Shown here one piece after another: positions 20,674 through 30,500 of a stretch of 64,000 bases of DNA; positions within the stretch are counted from its first letter, which is position 1; each line of letters begins with the position of its first letter. Under the pieces are notes generated by a model, which worked only from the letters and a program-made list of their open reading frames with translations, had not been told where the DNA came from and did no database searches. This stretch comes from Burkholderia sp. BCC0322 (GTDB lineage: Bacteria > Pseudomonadota > Gammaproteobacteria > Burkholderiales > Burkholderiaceae): NCBI RefSeq assembly GCF_902833045.1, contig NZ_CADFDU010000001.1, positions 1,240,673 through 1,304,672 of the forward strand, written 5' to 3'. A program made the position numbers and the translations under genes.

Positions 20674-21264
20674 GTGCGGAGAGATGCAACCGAAAACAGA
20701 CTGAGACTGATTGAGGCCGCGAGCGCAATCATGCGCGAGAGCGGGGGGGATGTTCCTCTTGAGGCCATTGCGGAGCGCGCCGGTGTCACACGCGGGACGA
20801 TGTACAGGAATTTCGCTGACCGCTTCCAGTTGTACCTTGCGGTGCTGGATCGAGAGATCGACCTGATTCGCCTAGAGCTTCAAGGAAAGGAGCCGTGTGG
20901 TCTGTTCGAACTGATGCGGCGCATGGTCGGGTTGATGGACGTCTATGAAAAATTTCACTATGCATTGCCCCAGATAGAAGGCTTTGCCGAGGCTAATTGC
21001 CGGCTCGACAATCTGCAGGCTCTCGTTGATCGCCCCTTGGCGGCCGCTCAGGCGGCAGGCATCGTTCGCGCCGACCTAACGTCTGCCGAGGTTCTTCTTG
21101 CCTGTCGAATGATTGCGGTGGGTTGGCGTCTGGATATGGCGCCGGATCGTATCGCGGCGCTCGAGCGTCGATTTCGGCTGGTTGCACGGGGACTCGGCGT
21201 CGACGCCGGTCGAATAGAGCAGGCCACGCCGGACCTTCATGCTTACGAGAGGATCGTCTTTTGA
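20674..21264 (+). CDS. TetR family regulator
   Basis: A TetR HTH is visible at the N-terminus (RLIEAASAIMRESGGDVPLEAIAERAGVTRGTMYRNFADRFQLY in order) with a divergent effector domain. I choose GTG 20674 because the family homology begins there (197 aa). The open frame reaches back to 20500 inside the MFS gene, but that segment is a shadow. It is the last gene of the efflux operon and may control it or the following qorB-like gene. Confidence 0.8.
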   Translation: MRRDATENRLRLIEAASAIMRESGGDVPLEAIAERAGVTRGTMYRNFADRFQLYLAVLDREIDLIRLELQGKEPCGLFELMRRMVGLMDVYEKFHYALPQIEGFAEANCRLDNLQALVDRPLAAAQAAGIVRADLTSAEVLLACRMIAVGWRLDMAPDRIAALERRFRLVARGLGVDAGRIEQATPDLHAYERIVF

Positions 21265-21272
21265 GGTGCAAG

Positions 21273-21315
21273 CGTACACGGATGTACGATTAAGCGTACA
21301 ATGATGTACGCTTAA
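21273..21315. promoter_or_regulatory. Two palindromic operators before the qorB-like gene
   Basis: The downstream site has exact 11-bp arms, TTAAGCGTACA (21290-21300) and TGTACGCTTAA (21305-21315), around ATGA. The upstream site is CGTACA-CGGA-TGTACG (21273-21288). Both share the core CGTACA-N4-TGTACG and sit 17-59 bp before the ATG. HxlR-type regulators commonly control such quinone reductase genes, but none lies next to this one. Confidence 0.7.
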
Positions 21316-21331
21316 TTCTGGAGATCATCCC

Positions 21332-22177
21332 ATGTATGCCGTAACAGGTGCTACAGGCCAATTGGGCCGCAAGGTTATTGCAAGTCTCAAAACGAGGGTC
21401 CCCGCATCGCAGATTGTGGCCATCGCTCGAAGTGCGAGCAACGCGGCCAATCTCGGGGTAAATGTCCGGGAGGCTGATTACAAAGATGTCGCAGCGTTGA
21501 AAGATGCCTTTGCCGGCGTTGACAAGCTGCTGTTGATTTCGTCAAGTTCGCTCGACAGGCAACCGGAGCACGCGAACGTTCTGGCTGCAGCCAAGGATGT
21601 GGGCGTTAAGCATATTTTTTATACGAGTTGCCTACACGCGGAGAGCTGGGGAATTCCTTTTACCCAGGACCATCTGGTGACTGAGCAGTGGATAAAGGCT
21701 TCGGGGGCCGAATACACGATCCTGCGCAATGGCTGGTATTGGGAGAACAATACGACCCGTTTGCCGGCCGCTGTGCAGTATGGTTCTCTCGTAGGCAGTG
21801 CCGGTAAAGCCGAGATATCGTGGGCGTCTCGTCAGGATTTTGCCGACGCTGCAGTGGCAGTCATGACCGAAGCAGGCCACGAGGGCAAAACATATGAATT
21901 GGCCGGGGATAGAGCCTACACTCTCATGGATTTGGCTGCGGAAGCTGCACGTCAGAGCGGCAAATCGGTGAGCTATGTCAATCAGTCAGAGGTCGATTTC
22001 GTCGCCACACTGCAGCAAATTGGCTTGCCTGCACCGATGGCGTTGCTGGTTGCCGAGATCGAGGCGCGCGGCGTTTCCACTGGAGTGTTAAAAGACGAAT
22101 CTCGAGTTCTGTCCACACTTATCGGTCGAGCGACGGCCTCTCTTCAAGAAGCGGTTGCAGAAGCTTTGGCATCTTGA
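21332..22177 (+). CDS. NmrA/SDR-type NAD(P)H:quinone oxidoreductase (QorB-like)
   Basis: The 281-aa Rossmann protein begins MYAVTGATGQLGRKVIASL, an NAD(P)-binding GxxGxLG motif, and resembles QorB/YtfG proteins throughout (VREADYKDVAALKDAF, KLLLISSS, ILRNGWYWEN). QorB reduces quinones using NADPH. It has its own operators and probably its own promoter after the TetR gene. It is the last gene of the catabolic/efflux region before mobile DNA begins. Confidence 0.82.
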   Translation: MYAVTGATGQLGRKVIASLKTRVPASQIVAIARSASNAANLGVNVREADYKDVAALKDAFAGVDKLLLISSSSLDRQPEHANVLAAAKDVGVKHIFYTSCLHAESWGIPFTQDHLVTEQWIKASGAEYTILRNGWYWENNTTRLPAAVQYGSLVGSAGKAEISWASRQDFADAAVAVMTEAGHEGKTYELAGDRAYTLMDLAAEAARQSGKSVSYVNQSEVDFVATLQQIGLPAPMALLVAEIEARGVSTGVLKDESRVLSTLIGRATASLQEAVAEALAS

Positions 22178-22337
22178 TCACTCGTTGCGTCGGTTCCGCT
22201 GCATGTCCGTCAGGTTGTGTAGGTAGGTAGCGCGCACTGATGCATTATCAAATTTCTTCGAGAAGCGACGGGCGAGCTCGAAGGTTGTGTGCCCGAAAGG
22301 CGGCGACGCTGAGGCTGGTCCAATTTCGGTCCCAGTC

Positions 22338-22445
22338 TCAGCTGGAAAATTCCGGCTCTTCGGAGCGCGCCGAACCGGCCCGATCGGAGCACTGGCGGGC
22401 GAATTCCGCCGGTGTCATCCACCGCAACTGTAGAGCGAAATAAAT
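22338..22445 (-). pseudogene. Relic of an IS3-type transposase C-terminus
   Basis: On the minus strand a 35-codon piece reads LRWMTPAEFARQC and ends EEPEFSS, which is similar to the C-terminal ends of IS3-family OrfB proteins (usual form LGYLTPAEFA...). No upstream part is present, because the Tn7-like end replaces it. It is short, so confidence is limited. Confidence 0.4.
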
Positions 22446-22575
22446 CTGTCACTCCAGAATCCCGCCGATCTAGGCATCCGGACCCTGAATTGACGACTTT
22501 GTTGACGGTCTTACCAAAATAAAGTCGTCAATTCGCATATGTCCGGATTAAATTTGTCAACTCGCATCATAGACT
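22441..22575. repeat. Tn7-like transposon end with repeated transposase sites
   Basis: Several related sites occur: AAATCTGTCACTCC (22442), the inverted TTGACGACTTT (22490-22500), AAAGTCGTCAATTCGCAT (22521-22538) and AAATTTGTCAACTCGCAT (22550-22567). Clusters of such sites in mixed orientation beside tnsA are typical of Tn7-like element ends, where TnsB binds. A related block in the same orientation lies at 62481-62655. Confidence 0.65.
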
Positions 22576-22604
22576 TCGAAGCCCGACCGTAAGGCCTTGA
22601 TCTT

Positions 22605-23237
22605 ATGGACGATTCCCGGCACGCGATGCGGCCGGTTGCGACGCCGCGCCCGCGCGGCGCACCCCGGCTGGACGCCTTCAGCCTCAAACTCGATCGTCGA
22701 CTGACGCTGTTTCAACGTGGCGCGCCCGAACTGTGGCTGCTCATCGAAACGGATCCCGCTGTCCAATCATTTTGTGAGCGGCCGGGTTACGTGCAGCTCA
22801 ACGGACAGCGCTATCTCGCCGATTTTTGGATCCGCTACGCCGACCGCGAAGAGGTGGTCATCCTGTCCGATTCGCTCGCGGACATGCGGCTCCATGCTGC
22901 TCGCCCCAAGTATGAATTGGACGGCGTTCCCGTCCGGTCGGTGACATCAACCGACCTCGCGGCCGCGCGCGCCTGGATCGATAACTGGCGGCACATGCTG
23001 CCCTGCCTGGTCGCGGCGCGCGGGTTGGTCGCGTCTTCGCTCCTACGCGCAGTCAAAACTTTCGTGACGATGCCGCATACCTTGCTCGAGATCGAGCGTG
23101 AGCTCTCTGTCGGCGATCCGGCGCTGGTCCGTGCGGCGGTTTTCGCGCTCGTGTATGCAGGGCACGTGGACGCGGTTGATCTGCGTACCGAGCCTCTGTC
23201 GTTGCTGACGCGCTTCGTCGCAACCGAGGCGGCATGA
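22605..23237 (+). CDS. TnsA-like transposase endonuclease subunit
   Basis: This 210-aa protein lies just inside the repeated transposon end and overlaps the TnsB-like gene by 4 bp, the usual tnsA-tnsB layout. Its central part (FCERPGYVQLNGQRYLADFW ... REEVVILSD) resembles the TnsA endonuclease fold, in which the Asp after RYLA and the acidic strand contribute to metal binding. TnsA cuts the 5' strands during cut-and-paste transposition. The following gene is truncated, so the element can no longer move by itself. Confidence 0.65.
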   Translation: MDDSRHAMRPVATPRPRGAPRLDAFSLKLDRRLTLFQRGAPELWLLIETDPAVQSFCERPGYVQLNGQRYLADFWIRYADREEVVILSDSLADMRLHAARPKYELDGVPVRSVTSTDLAAARAWIDNWRHMLPCLVAARGLVASSLLRAVKTFVTMPHTLLEIERELSVGDPALVRAAVFALVYAGHVDAVDLRTEPLSLLTRFVATEAA

Positions 23238-24045
23238 TGGCACGTCGCAAGCCGGAATTTCAGACACTGGATCCGTCGTCCTGGCCGACCATCGCGTGGA
23301 CCGAGTTTGATGCTGCCGAAAGGGAATCGATCCAGGCGCGTATGGCAGCGATCGAGCAGTATGCGCGTGGCGCTGCGATCAAGGAGATTGAGCAGAGCAC
23401 GGGAGTCAACCGACGACAACTTTATCGCCTGCTCGAGCGGGCACTCGCAGCGCACCCGGACGGTCGCCTCTATGGCTTTCGCGCGCTGGTCTTGCACGCC
23501 CGCGTTGCCGATTACGTCCGTTTGAGTCCGGTGAAACCGAACGACGAACGCGGTATCCGCAGCGCCGCCGGCGCGCTATCGCAACTGTTCGAGCGATTCC
23601 CGGTGCTCGCGGCGTGGCTGCGGCTGCAAATCAAGCAGCGTCGCGTGGCGTTGATCGAGATCCGTACCGGCGGCGAATTGCGCACCCGCTTGAGAGGCCT
23701 TCAAGGACTGCATGCGAGTTTTCTGCTGCAATGTCGCCAGAGCGGCCTCACGCCTGCCGACTATCCGTTCAATACGGCGAGCCACGCGATCCGATCGCTC
23801 TCGGCCCGTGTCAAAAGCGAACTGCTGAGCGAATTCGGCATCGCTGCGCGAGCCGCTGGCGCGGCGCATCTGAAAGGCCTGCCGCGCAGCGATGAGTTCG
23901 CTGCGCCCGCCGCGACGCGTCCTTACCAGGTCGTTGAATTCGACGAGCACCGGCTCGATATCCGGCTCAAGATCGTGATGCTCGATCCGCTCGGTTTTAC
24001 GCACGAGTTCGAAATCGAACGCGTCTGGTTGCTGGTGATCATTAA
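23234..24045 (+). pseudogene. TnsB/TniA-like DDE transposase, truncated by IS5-type element
   Basis: About 270 residues remain. The N-terminal part has an HTH (RGAAIKEIEQSTGVNRRQLYRLLERALAAHP in order, residues about 37-67). The start of the integrase-like core (YQVVEFDEHRLDIRLKIVM, near 230-250) contains the first catalytic Asp. The frame then runs into the left inverted repeat of the IS at 24046 and stops at 24085 within it. The rest of the DDE domain and any tnsC are missing. Confidence 0.75.
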
Positions 24046-25352
24046 CAGGCCGTTGAAATACCCCCGCCGATCCGTCACGATGTAGCGAACCCGATCCCAA
24101 GGCACGAAGGCAGCATGCGAGGCACCGACAGCTACAACGAATCCCTGTTCAGTACAGTCAGACTGGAGGAGTTCGTACCGCAAACGCATCCGCTGCGCCC
24201 GATCCGGACTTGGATGAACGAGGCGCTGTCGAATATGGATGCCAAGTTCTCGGCGATGTACGAAGCGGACATCAAAGGCGGTCGGCCGAGCATTGCGCCG
24301 GAGAAGCTGATGCGGGCGATGCTACTTCAGGTGCTATACAGCATTCGCAGCGAGCGGCAACTGGTCGAGCAGATCTCGTACAACCTTTTGTTCCGTTGGT
24401 TCGTCGGCCTGTCGACCGAAGACGCGGTGTGGAATCACTCGGTGTTCAGCAAGAACCGGGATCGACTGATCGAGTTCGACGCAGTGACTGACCTGTTCAA
24501 CGCGACGGTGGAAACGGCGCATAAACGCGGCTTGCTGTCGGGCGAGCACTTCAGTGTGGACGGCACCTTGATCCATGCGTGGGCCAGCCACAAGAGCATC
24601 CGGCGCAAGGATGGCGGGGACGATGATCGTCCGCCTGACAATTGGCATGGCGAATCGCGCAGTAATGAAACGCACGAATCGAAGAGCGACGGTGAGAGCC
24701 GCTCTATCGCAAGAGCAATGCCGCGCCAGCCTTGCCGAGTTACCTGGGCCATGTGCTGACGGATAACCGGCACGGTCTGGTCGTGAACGTTCAGGCCAGC
24801 GAGGCGAATGGCCGGGCGGAACGCAAAGTGGCGACGGACATGCTGCGCGATGTGTCGGGTTCGGACGTGCGTATTACGGTGGGCGCAGACAAGGCGTACG
24901 ACACGCGTGGATTTGTGAAGGACTGCCGCGAATACAACGTGACGCCGCACGTCGCACGCAACACGAAGCGCACCGGCGGAAGTGCAATCGATGGTCGGAC
25001 GACGCGGCATCTCGGTTACGCACTGAGCCAGCGCAAACGGAAATGCATCGAACAGTGCTTCGGCTGGGGCAAACGGATCGGGCCGATCCGGCAGGTGATG
25101 GTGAGAGGCTTGGAGAAAGTTGATCAGTTGCTCACGCTGACGATGGCGGCCTACAACCTGACGCGGCTGAGAACGTTGGGATTCGTGAGTCCGCAGGGCG
25201 AGTAATGCAGGAAATCTGGCGGGAAATACCTTCGCCGGCCGGGCTCTACCGCTGAACCCGGCGTGACGCAACAAAATTGCCGAGCCGTTGAGCGAATTCA
25301 TGTCATTTGCGAGAGTGGTCTGAATCCGGTCGATGGGTATTTCAACGGCCTG
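24046..25352 (+). mobile_element. IS5-family insertion sequence
   Basis: The 1,307-bp element is bounded by perfect 18-bp inverted repeats, CAGGCCGTTGAAATACCC (24046-24063) and its complement (25335-25352). Flanking tetranucleotides are TTAA on the left and CTAG on the right. They do not match, so no target duplication is left, which points to a deletion or recombination between IS copies after insertion. The transposase inside carries a frameshift. Confidence 0.85.
24115..25205 (+). pseudogene. IS5-family transposase, one frameshift
   Basis: The first frame (24115-about 24700) reads MRGTDSYNESLFSTVRLEEF and contains the DDE-domain motif GEHFSVDGTLIHAWASHKS. The second frame (to 25205) continues with LYRKSNAAPALPSYLGHVLTDNRHG, VGADKAYDTRGFV and CIEQCFGWGKRIG (third catalytic region). 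In related proteins the two parts are continuous through an ARLYRK-type segment. Here one base is missing near 24696-24702. The enzyme is therefore probably inactive. Confidence 0.82.
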
Positions 25353-25355
25353 CTA

Positions 25356-25391
25356 GACTGCATGCGGGTTTGCGACCCGCCCCCACTAAAT
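25356..25391 (+). repeat. 36-bp direct repeat, left copy
   Basis: This sequence, beginning GACTGCATGCGGG and ending CCCCCACTAAAT, is identical over 36 bp to 60315-60350. It contains a 6-bp hairpin (GCGGGT-TTGCG-ACCCGC). It abuts the IS5-type element on the left and precedes a BON-domain relic on the right, just as the other copy does. The two copies bracket the 35-kb stress island. Confidence 0.85.
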
Positions 25392-25499
25392 ATTGGTTTA
25401 AAATCAAATGGTTGTTGTCTGGGTGCCATGCCGGCGGGTTCGAGGCATACCGTCAAACCAACCGTTAATAGGAAATGAAAGCGCGCGAGTCTCCCGCAA

Positions 25500-25640
25500 G
25501 GTGATGCACCGTCATCGCGGCGCATGTCGGGTTAGTTGCCGACGCGAACCAGGCGAACTTCGTAGCAGCAGTCGCGTGGCGCGTCGGCGGCACCGTCTCG
25601 GTGACGAACCAGGTGCAATTCGAAGATCAGCCTTTGCGAT
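25500..25640 (+). pseudogene. BON-domain gene relic (left copy)
   Basis: The segment translates as VADANQANFVAAVAWRVGG then TVSVTNQV, the middle of a BON domain. It aligns at nucleotide level with 60363-60480, where the domain continues to its end. Here the similarity stops near 25620. From there to 25911 I see no gene or clear signal. Confidence 0.55.
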
Positions 25641-25911
25641 ATGAGCGCGGCCACTACCTTCTTGCCATGACACGTTCACGCAGGTTCAGCAATCGATGCT
25701 ATATCAGGATCGACGGCCGATCTGGAATGAGTGTCGGACTGACCTTCGCCGCGACCATCCCCGCGTTGTAACGTGGTAAAGCGATTTCTGCCTCCTGCCC
25801 ATGGTGGAGTATTCACAACAGACTCGTCATCAAATTGTAGGTGTACCCCGTTCTGGCAATGTCCGGGCGATCTGTGCAAGGCGTCGCAGGGGAGTTAATA
25901 CGAGCTAGCGA

Positions 25912-26784
25912 TTACGCCGCTGTCTTGAGCGAAGGCACGGGCGCGGCGCCCGCCGCGTCATGCCCGGCAATCGCAAGCGCGAGCACGGGATTCAGGCTGT
26001 CCACCATCGCGCTGGGAATCAGGATCGTCGCGCCGCGTTCCTTCGTCGTTTCGTAGATGATGTTCATCGCCCGCAACTGAAGCGCACCCGGATGATTTTC
26101 GTAGACCTGCGACGCTTCGACGAACTTGGCGGCGATTTCGGCCTCCGCCGAGCCGAGGATCACCCGTGCCTGCTTTTCGCGCTCGGCTTGCGCCTGCCGC
26201 GACATCGAATCCTGCAGCGCGACCGGGATCGCGACATCGCGGGTCTCGACCGAGCGGACAGTCACGCCCCATTCCACGGTCTTTCTGCCAATCTCGTCGC
26301 GCAAGTGCATGTCGGCCGCCTTGCGATCCGACAACAATGCAGCCAGCATCGATGCCCCGATCATTTCCCGCAGTGAGGTTTGCGCAACGCGGTCAATGGC
26401 TTGCCGGTAGTCGGTGATGGCGAGCGCGGCTTTCTGCGCGTCATGGACGTGCCAGAAAATCACGGCGTCGACGTTGACAGGAACAGTGTCTTTGGTCAGC
26501 GCTTGTTCGGCGTTGAAGGCGGTGGTTTGAATACGTTCGTCGATAATCGCGACAACGTTGTCCAGGATTGGAATGATCATGAAGAAACCGGCACCCTTGA
26601 CGCTTTGCAACTTGCCAATCCGAAGGATCACGAACTTTTCCCAGACGTTGGCGACCCGCACGGACAACGCGATCAGTACCGCGACGATAAAAAGGGAGAC
26701 CGCGAGATACAGGTAGCCCCACGCGCCGGCGGCGAATGCCGCGAGGACGAACGCAGCCGATAAAACGAGTGTGATGGGATTCAT
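25912..26784 (-). CDS. SPFH/stomatin-like membrane protein (slipin)
   Basis: The 290-aa product from ATG 26784 has two N-terminal membrane segments (TLVLSAAFVLAAFAAGAWGY; LYLAVSLFIVAVLIALSV). An SPFH/Band 7 domain follows (VWEKFVILRIGKLQSVKGAGFFMIIPILD, VPVNVDAVIFWHV, VRSVETRDVAIP), then a charged helical segment (SRQAQAEREKQARVILGSAEAEIAAKF). Such proteins form inner-membrane scaffolds and often regulate FtsH proteases. Slipin genes are part of known anaerobic or stress loci. An FtsH pseudogene lies at the other end of the island. The longer open frame to 27015 is not credible. Confidence 0.9.
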   Translation of the reverse strand: MNPITLVLSAAFVLAAFAAGAWGYLYLAVSLFIVAVLIALSVRVANVWEKFVILRIGKLQSVKGAGFFMIIPILDNVVAIIDERIQTTAFNAEQALTKDTVPVNVDAVIFWHVHDAQKAALAITDYRQAIDRVAQTSLREMIGASMLAALLSDRKAADMHLRDEIGRKTVEWGVTVRSVETRDVAIPVALQDSMSRQAQAEREKQARVILGSAEAEIAAKFVEASQVYENHPGALQLRAMNIIYETTKERGATILIPSAMVDSLNPVLALAIAGHDAAGAAPVPSLKTAA

Positions 26785-26918
26785 GGTGAGGCTCCGTTTG
26801 GGTGACAACGACCTGTCGGATGAGCGATGAAGCGCGCCGCATTCAGGTCGTCTTGGGCATTCTGGCAACAGGGACAGCGGCCCTTGATATGAGTGTGCGC
26901 GCCATTGCAGTGCCGATC

Positions 26919-26934
26919 GGTACGGTGCCGTACC
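26919..26934. promoter_or_regulatory. Island palindrome GGTACG-GTGC-CGTACC
   Basis: This is a perfect copy of the recurrent 16-bp palindrome. It lies between the leftward slipin gene (start 26784) and the rightward HicB-like/NdvB operon (27112), so it could serve both. Confidence 0.65.
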
Positions 26935-27111
26935 TCGATCGAGCGCGTTGTGCCTGACTGACCGGGTGGCGAGGCATCGGGCGATCCGGGGTGTGAACGG
27001 CGGGCAGGTCACCACGAAACGTGCCCCGCAGACTGTTCTTCAGCGTACCGACTCGTCGGGCCGCCGCGACGCATGATGACGTTCGTCGTCATTTTCTGTC
27101 GGGAGCGGTTC

Positions 27112-27564
27112 ATGAAATATCCGGTCTATATCACGCATCACGGGAATCCCCGCTATCGCGGCGCGCTTCCGGATTTTCCGGAAATCGATGTGGAGGGCGA
27201 CTCGTATGGCGAGTTGCAGGCGGCCGCGGCGCGACAGGTCATGGCCTGCTATGACCGCTCCGCGCGTCTCGTGCCGCCGCCGACCACGGACATGGCGATA
27301 TTGCAGGCGTCGGATGTCGACCGGGGTAACGGAATCTGGCGGTTCTTCGATATCGACCTGACCGGCGTGACCTCGAGTTCCGTGCGGATCGCGCTGTGCC
27401 TGCCGAAGCGCATCGTGCGCGACATCGACATGACGGCGAGCGCGCTGCGCATGACTCGCGACGCGTTCGTGTCGATGGCGTGCGCGAACGCCGCCGACCG
27501 ATCCGCGCAGCATCGCGACGTGCGTTTCGAACCCGTCGCGAAATCGCTGTCGGAAGCTGGTTGA
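27112..27564 (+). CDS. HicB-like domain protein
   Basis: From ATG 27112 (GGGAGC site) the product is 150 aa. The N-terminal half resembles the HicB partial RNase-H fold (YPVYITHHGNPRYRGALPDFPEIDVEGDSYGEL). The C-terminal half carries a ribbon-helix-helix-like segment (VRIALCLPKRIVRDIDMTASALRMTRDAFV). HicB proteins are antitoxins to HicA, but no HicA gene is next to it. Its stop codon overlaps the ATG of the giant glucan synthase gene, so it may instead act as a regulator coupled to that gene. Confidence 0.72.
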   Translation: MKYPVYITHHGNPRYRGALPDFPEIDVEGDSYGELQAAAARQVMACYDRSARLVPPPTTDMAILQASDVDRGNGIWRFFDIDLTGVTSSSVRIALCLPKRIVRDIDMTASALRMTRDAFVSMACANAADRSAQHRDVRFEPVAKSLSEAG

Positions 27565-30500
27565 TGGAGCGACGCACCGCGTATGACGACGGACGGGTGG
27601 TGCGGTCATTGGGAGAAGGTGCGTTGAAGATTCACGTTGCGCGTGTTTCGCGACGCCGGACATCGCCATGGAGCAATGCACGGCCGATTCGCGAGGAGTT
27701 CTTCGGCGATGAACGGCTTGCGCAGCATGCGGGCAGTCTGGCGCGTGCGCAGAAGGTACTTCCCGGGGCGCCCTCTGGCCCGTCTCTGGCGACGCGGCTG
27801 AAGGACAACGCGGATCATCTGCTGAAGGCGTACCGGAACACGGTGGCCGCAGATGCGCGCGGCGAGGAAATCACGCCGGCAGCGGAGTGGCTGCTCGACA
27901 ACTACTATCTTGTCGCGGAGCAGGTGCGGCAGATCCGCGACGATCTTTCCCCGCGCTATTACCGGCAACTTCCCAAGCTCGGCAACGGGCCGTTTGCCGG
28001 TTATCCGCGCGTATTCGAGATCAACTGGTCGTTCGTCGCCCATACGGACAGCCGTTTCGATCCCGATATGCTATGCCGTTTCATGCTTGCCTATCAGGCC
28101 GTGGAACCGCTGACGATCGGCGAACTGTGGGCAGTGGCGATCACGCTGCGGATCGTCTTGATCGAAAACCTGCGGCGGCTCGCGGACCAGATCATCGACG
28201 ATCGGCGCGCGCGACTCGACGCCGACGCGCTCGCGGATCGCCTGCTCGGCGAACGCGGGCAGGCGCGGGAGGAAATGGAGCCGCTCGTCGCCCGTTATGA
28301 GCAGGCCGTATTGCACGATGCGTTCGCAGTGCAACTGATTCAGCGGCTGCATGATCCCGATCCGGCCGTCGTGCCGGCGCTGGCGTGGCTGCATCGGCAC
28401 CTGGCGGCGCGCGGCGCGACGCCGGACCAGATCGTCGCCTCCGTCAACCATCAGCAGGGCGCCGCCAGCCTGACCGTGCGCAACGTGATCACCAGCATGC
28501 GGCTGATTTCGGAGGTGGACTGGACCGATCTGTTCGAGCGCATCAGCCTGGTCGATCAGGTGCTGCGCAGCCATCCGGGCTTCGCGGAGATGGATTTCCC
28601 CACGCGCAACCTGTATCGCGACGCGGTGGAAGCGCTTGCCCGCGGCGCGCCCGTCAGCGAACTCGAGATTGCCCGCCGCGTCGTCGCCGATGCAGCGGCG
28701 CAAGGGGCGAGCCGCGTGCCGGCCGCCGACGCGGTGCCGGCCCGCGAGACGGACCCCGGTTACTACCTGCTGGCGGACGGCCGCACCGCGTTCGAGGCGG
28801 AGATCGGCTATCGGCCGCCCGTTGCGTTGTGGTTGCGGCGCCTGACGCGCCACGCCGGTCTCGGCGGCTATCTCGGCCGTATCGGGCTGATTGCGGCACT
28901 GCTGCTCACGGCCATGCTGGCGTGGCTCACTCGCATCGAGCCGCCCGGTCACTGGCTGATCTGGCTCGGCGTCGCCGGCCTGCTACCCGCGCTGGATACC
29001 GCGATCGCGCTCGTCAATCGCAGCGTGATGCGCGATGTCGGTGCGAAGATCCTGCCCGGCCTCGCCTTGCTCGACGGCATTCCGCCGGGCCTGCGCACGA
29101 TGGTCGCCGTGCCGGTGCTGCTGACGACGGAAGCGGCGCTCGGCGAGCAGATCGAGCAACTGGAAATTCATCACCTGGCGAGCCCTGACGGCGCGCTTTA
29201 CTTCGCCTTGCTCTCCGACTGGGTGGACGCGCCCACCCCGCACGCAGACAGCGACGACGGGCTGCTGGCATCCGCGGCGGCGGGTATCGACCGGTTGAAT
29301 CGCCTTTATCCGGCGGCGCCGGGCGAGGGCGAGCGCTTTCTGCTGCTGCACCGCAAGCGCGTGTGGAACGACGGCGAACGGTGCTGGATGGGCTGGGAGC
29401 GCAAGCGCGGCAAGCTGCACGAGCTGAACCGGTTGCTGCGCGGGGCGTCGGACACGACATTCATCTCGCTGGCAGGCAGGCCGCCGCGCGTGCCGCCTGA
29501 CGTGCGCTACGTGATCACGCTCGATGCCGATACGCGGTTGCTGCGCGATACCGTGCGCCGCCTGATCGGCAAGATGGCGCACCCGCTCAACCGGCCGGTA
29601 TTCGATTCGGCGAGCCGGCGCATCGTCGAAGGCTACGGCGTGCTTCAGCCGCGCGTCACGTCGTCCCTCGCAAGCGGTGACGAGGGGTCGCTGTTCCAGC
29701 GCGTGTCGTCGAGCGCGCACGGCATCGATCCCTACGTGTCGGCCGTATCGGATGTCTACCAGGATCTGTTCGACGAAGGCTCCTATGCGGGCAAGGGCAT
29801 CTACGACGTCGACGCGTTCGAGGCGGTGCTCGCCGGCCGCGTGCCGGAGAACACGGTGCTCAGTCACGATCTGTTCGAAGGCATTTTCGCGCGGGCCGGG
29901 CTGGCGTCGGATGTCGAGGTCGTCGAAGCGTCGCCGTCCCGCTACGACGTCGCGGCGGGACGCCTGCACCGGTGGGCGCGCGGGGACTGGCAGCTCCTGC
30001 CTTGGTTGATTTCCGGCCATGAACGGCTGACGGCGGTCGGCCGCTGGAAGATGCTGGACAACCTGCGCCGCACGCTCACGGCGCCCGCCATGCTGATCGC
30101 GCTACTGGCCGGATGGATGCAGCCGCTCCCCGTATCGCTGGGCTGGAGCGCCTTCGTGCTGGTGATGATCGCGCTGCCGTTCCTGTTGCCCGTATTGAGC
30201 GGACTGGTGCCGCGCTGGCGGCGCACGCATGTCAGGATGACGACGCGCAGCGTGCTCCATGCGTGGTCGATGGAGCTGCGCTTCGCGTTGACGCGGTTCG
30301 GCCTGTCGATCGTCATGCTGCCGCAGCAGGCGTGGTCGATGGGCGACGCGATCGCGCGTACGCTGTTTCGCTTGGGGATCAGCCGTCGCCACCTGCTCGA
30401 ATGGACGACAGCGGCCGCAGCGGGCGCGCGCGACCGGCGGACCCTCGCGTCCACCTATCTGCAAATGCGCGGCGGCGTGACGCTCGCGCTGCTTGCTGCG

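Noticed and set aside
24690-24710. Programmed frameshift in the IS5-type transposase
   Set aside because: There is no slippery heptamer at the switch, and relatives of this type are normally a single frame. A one-base loss is simpler.
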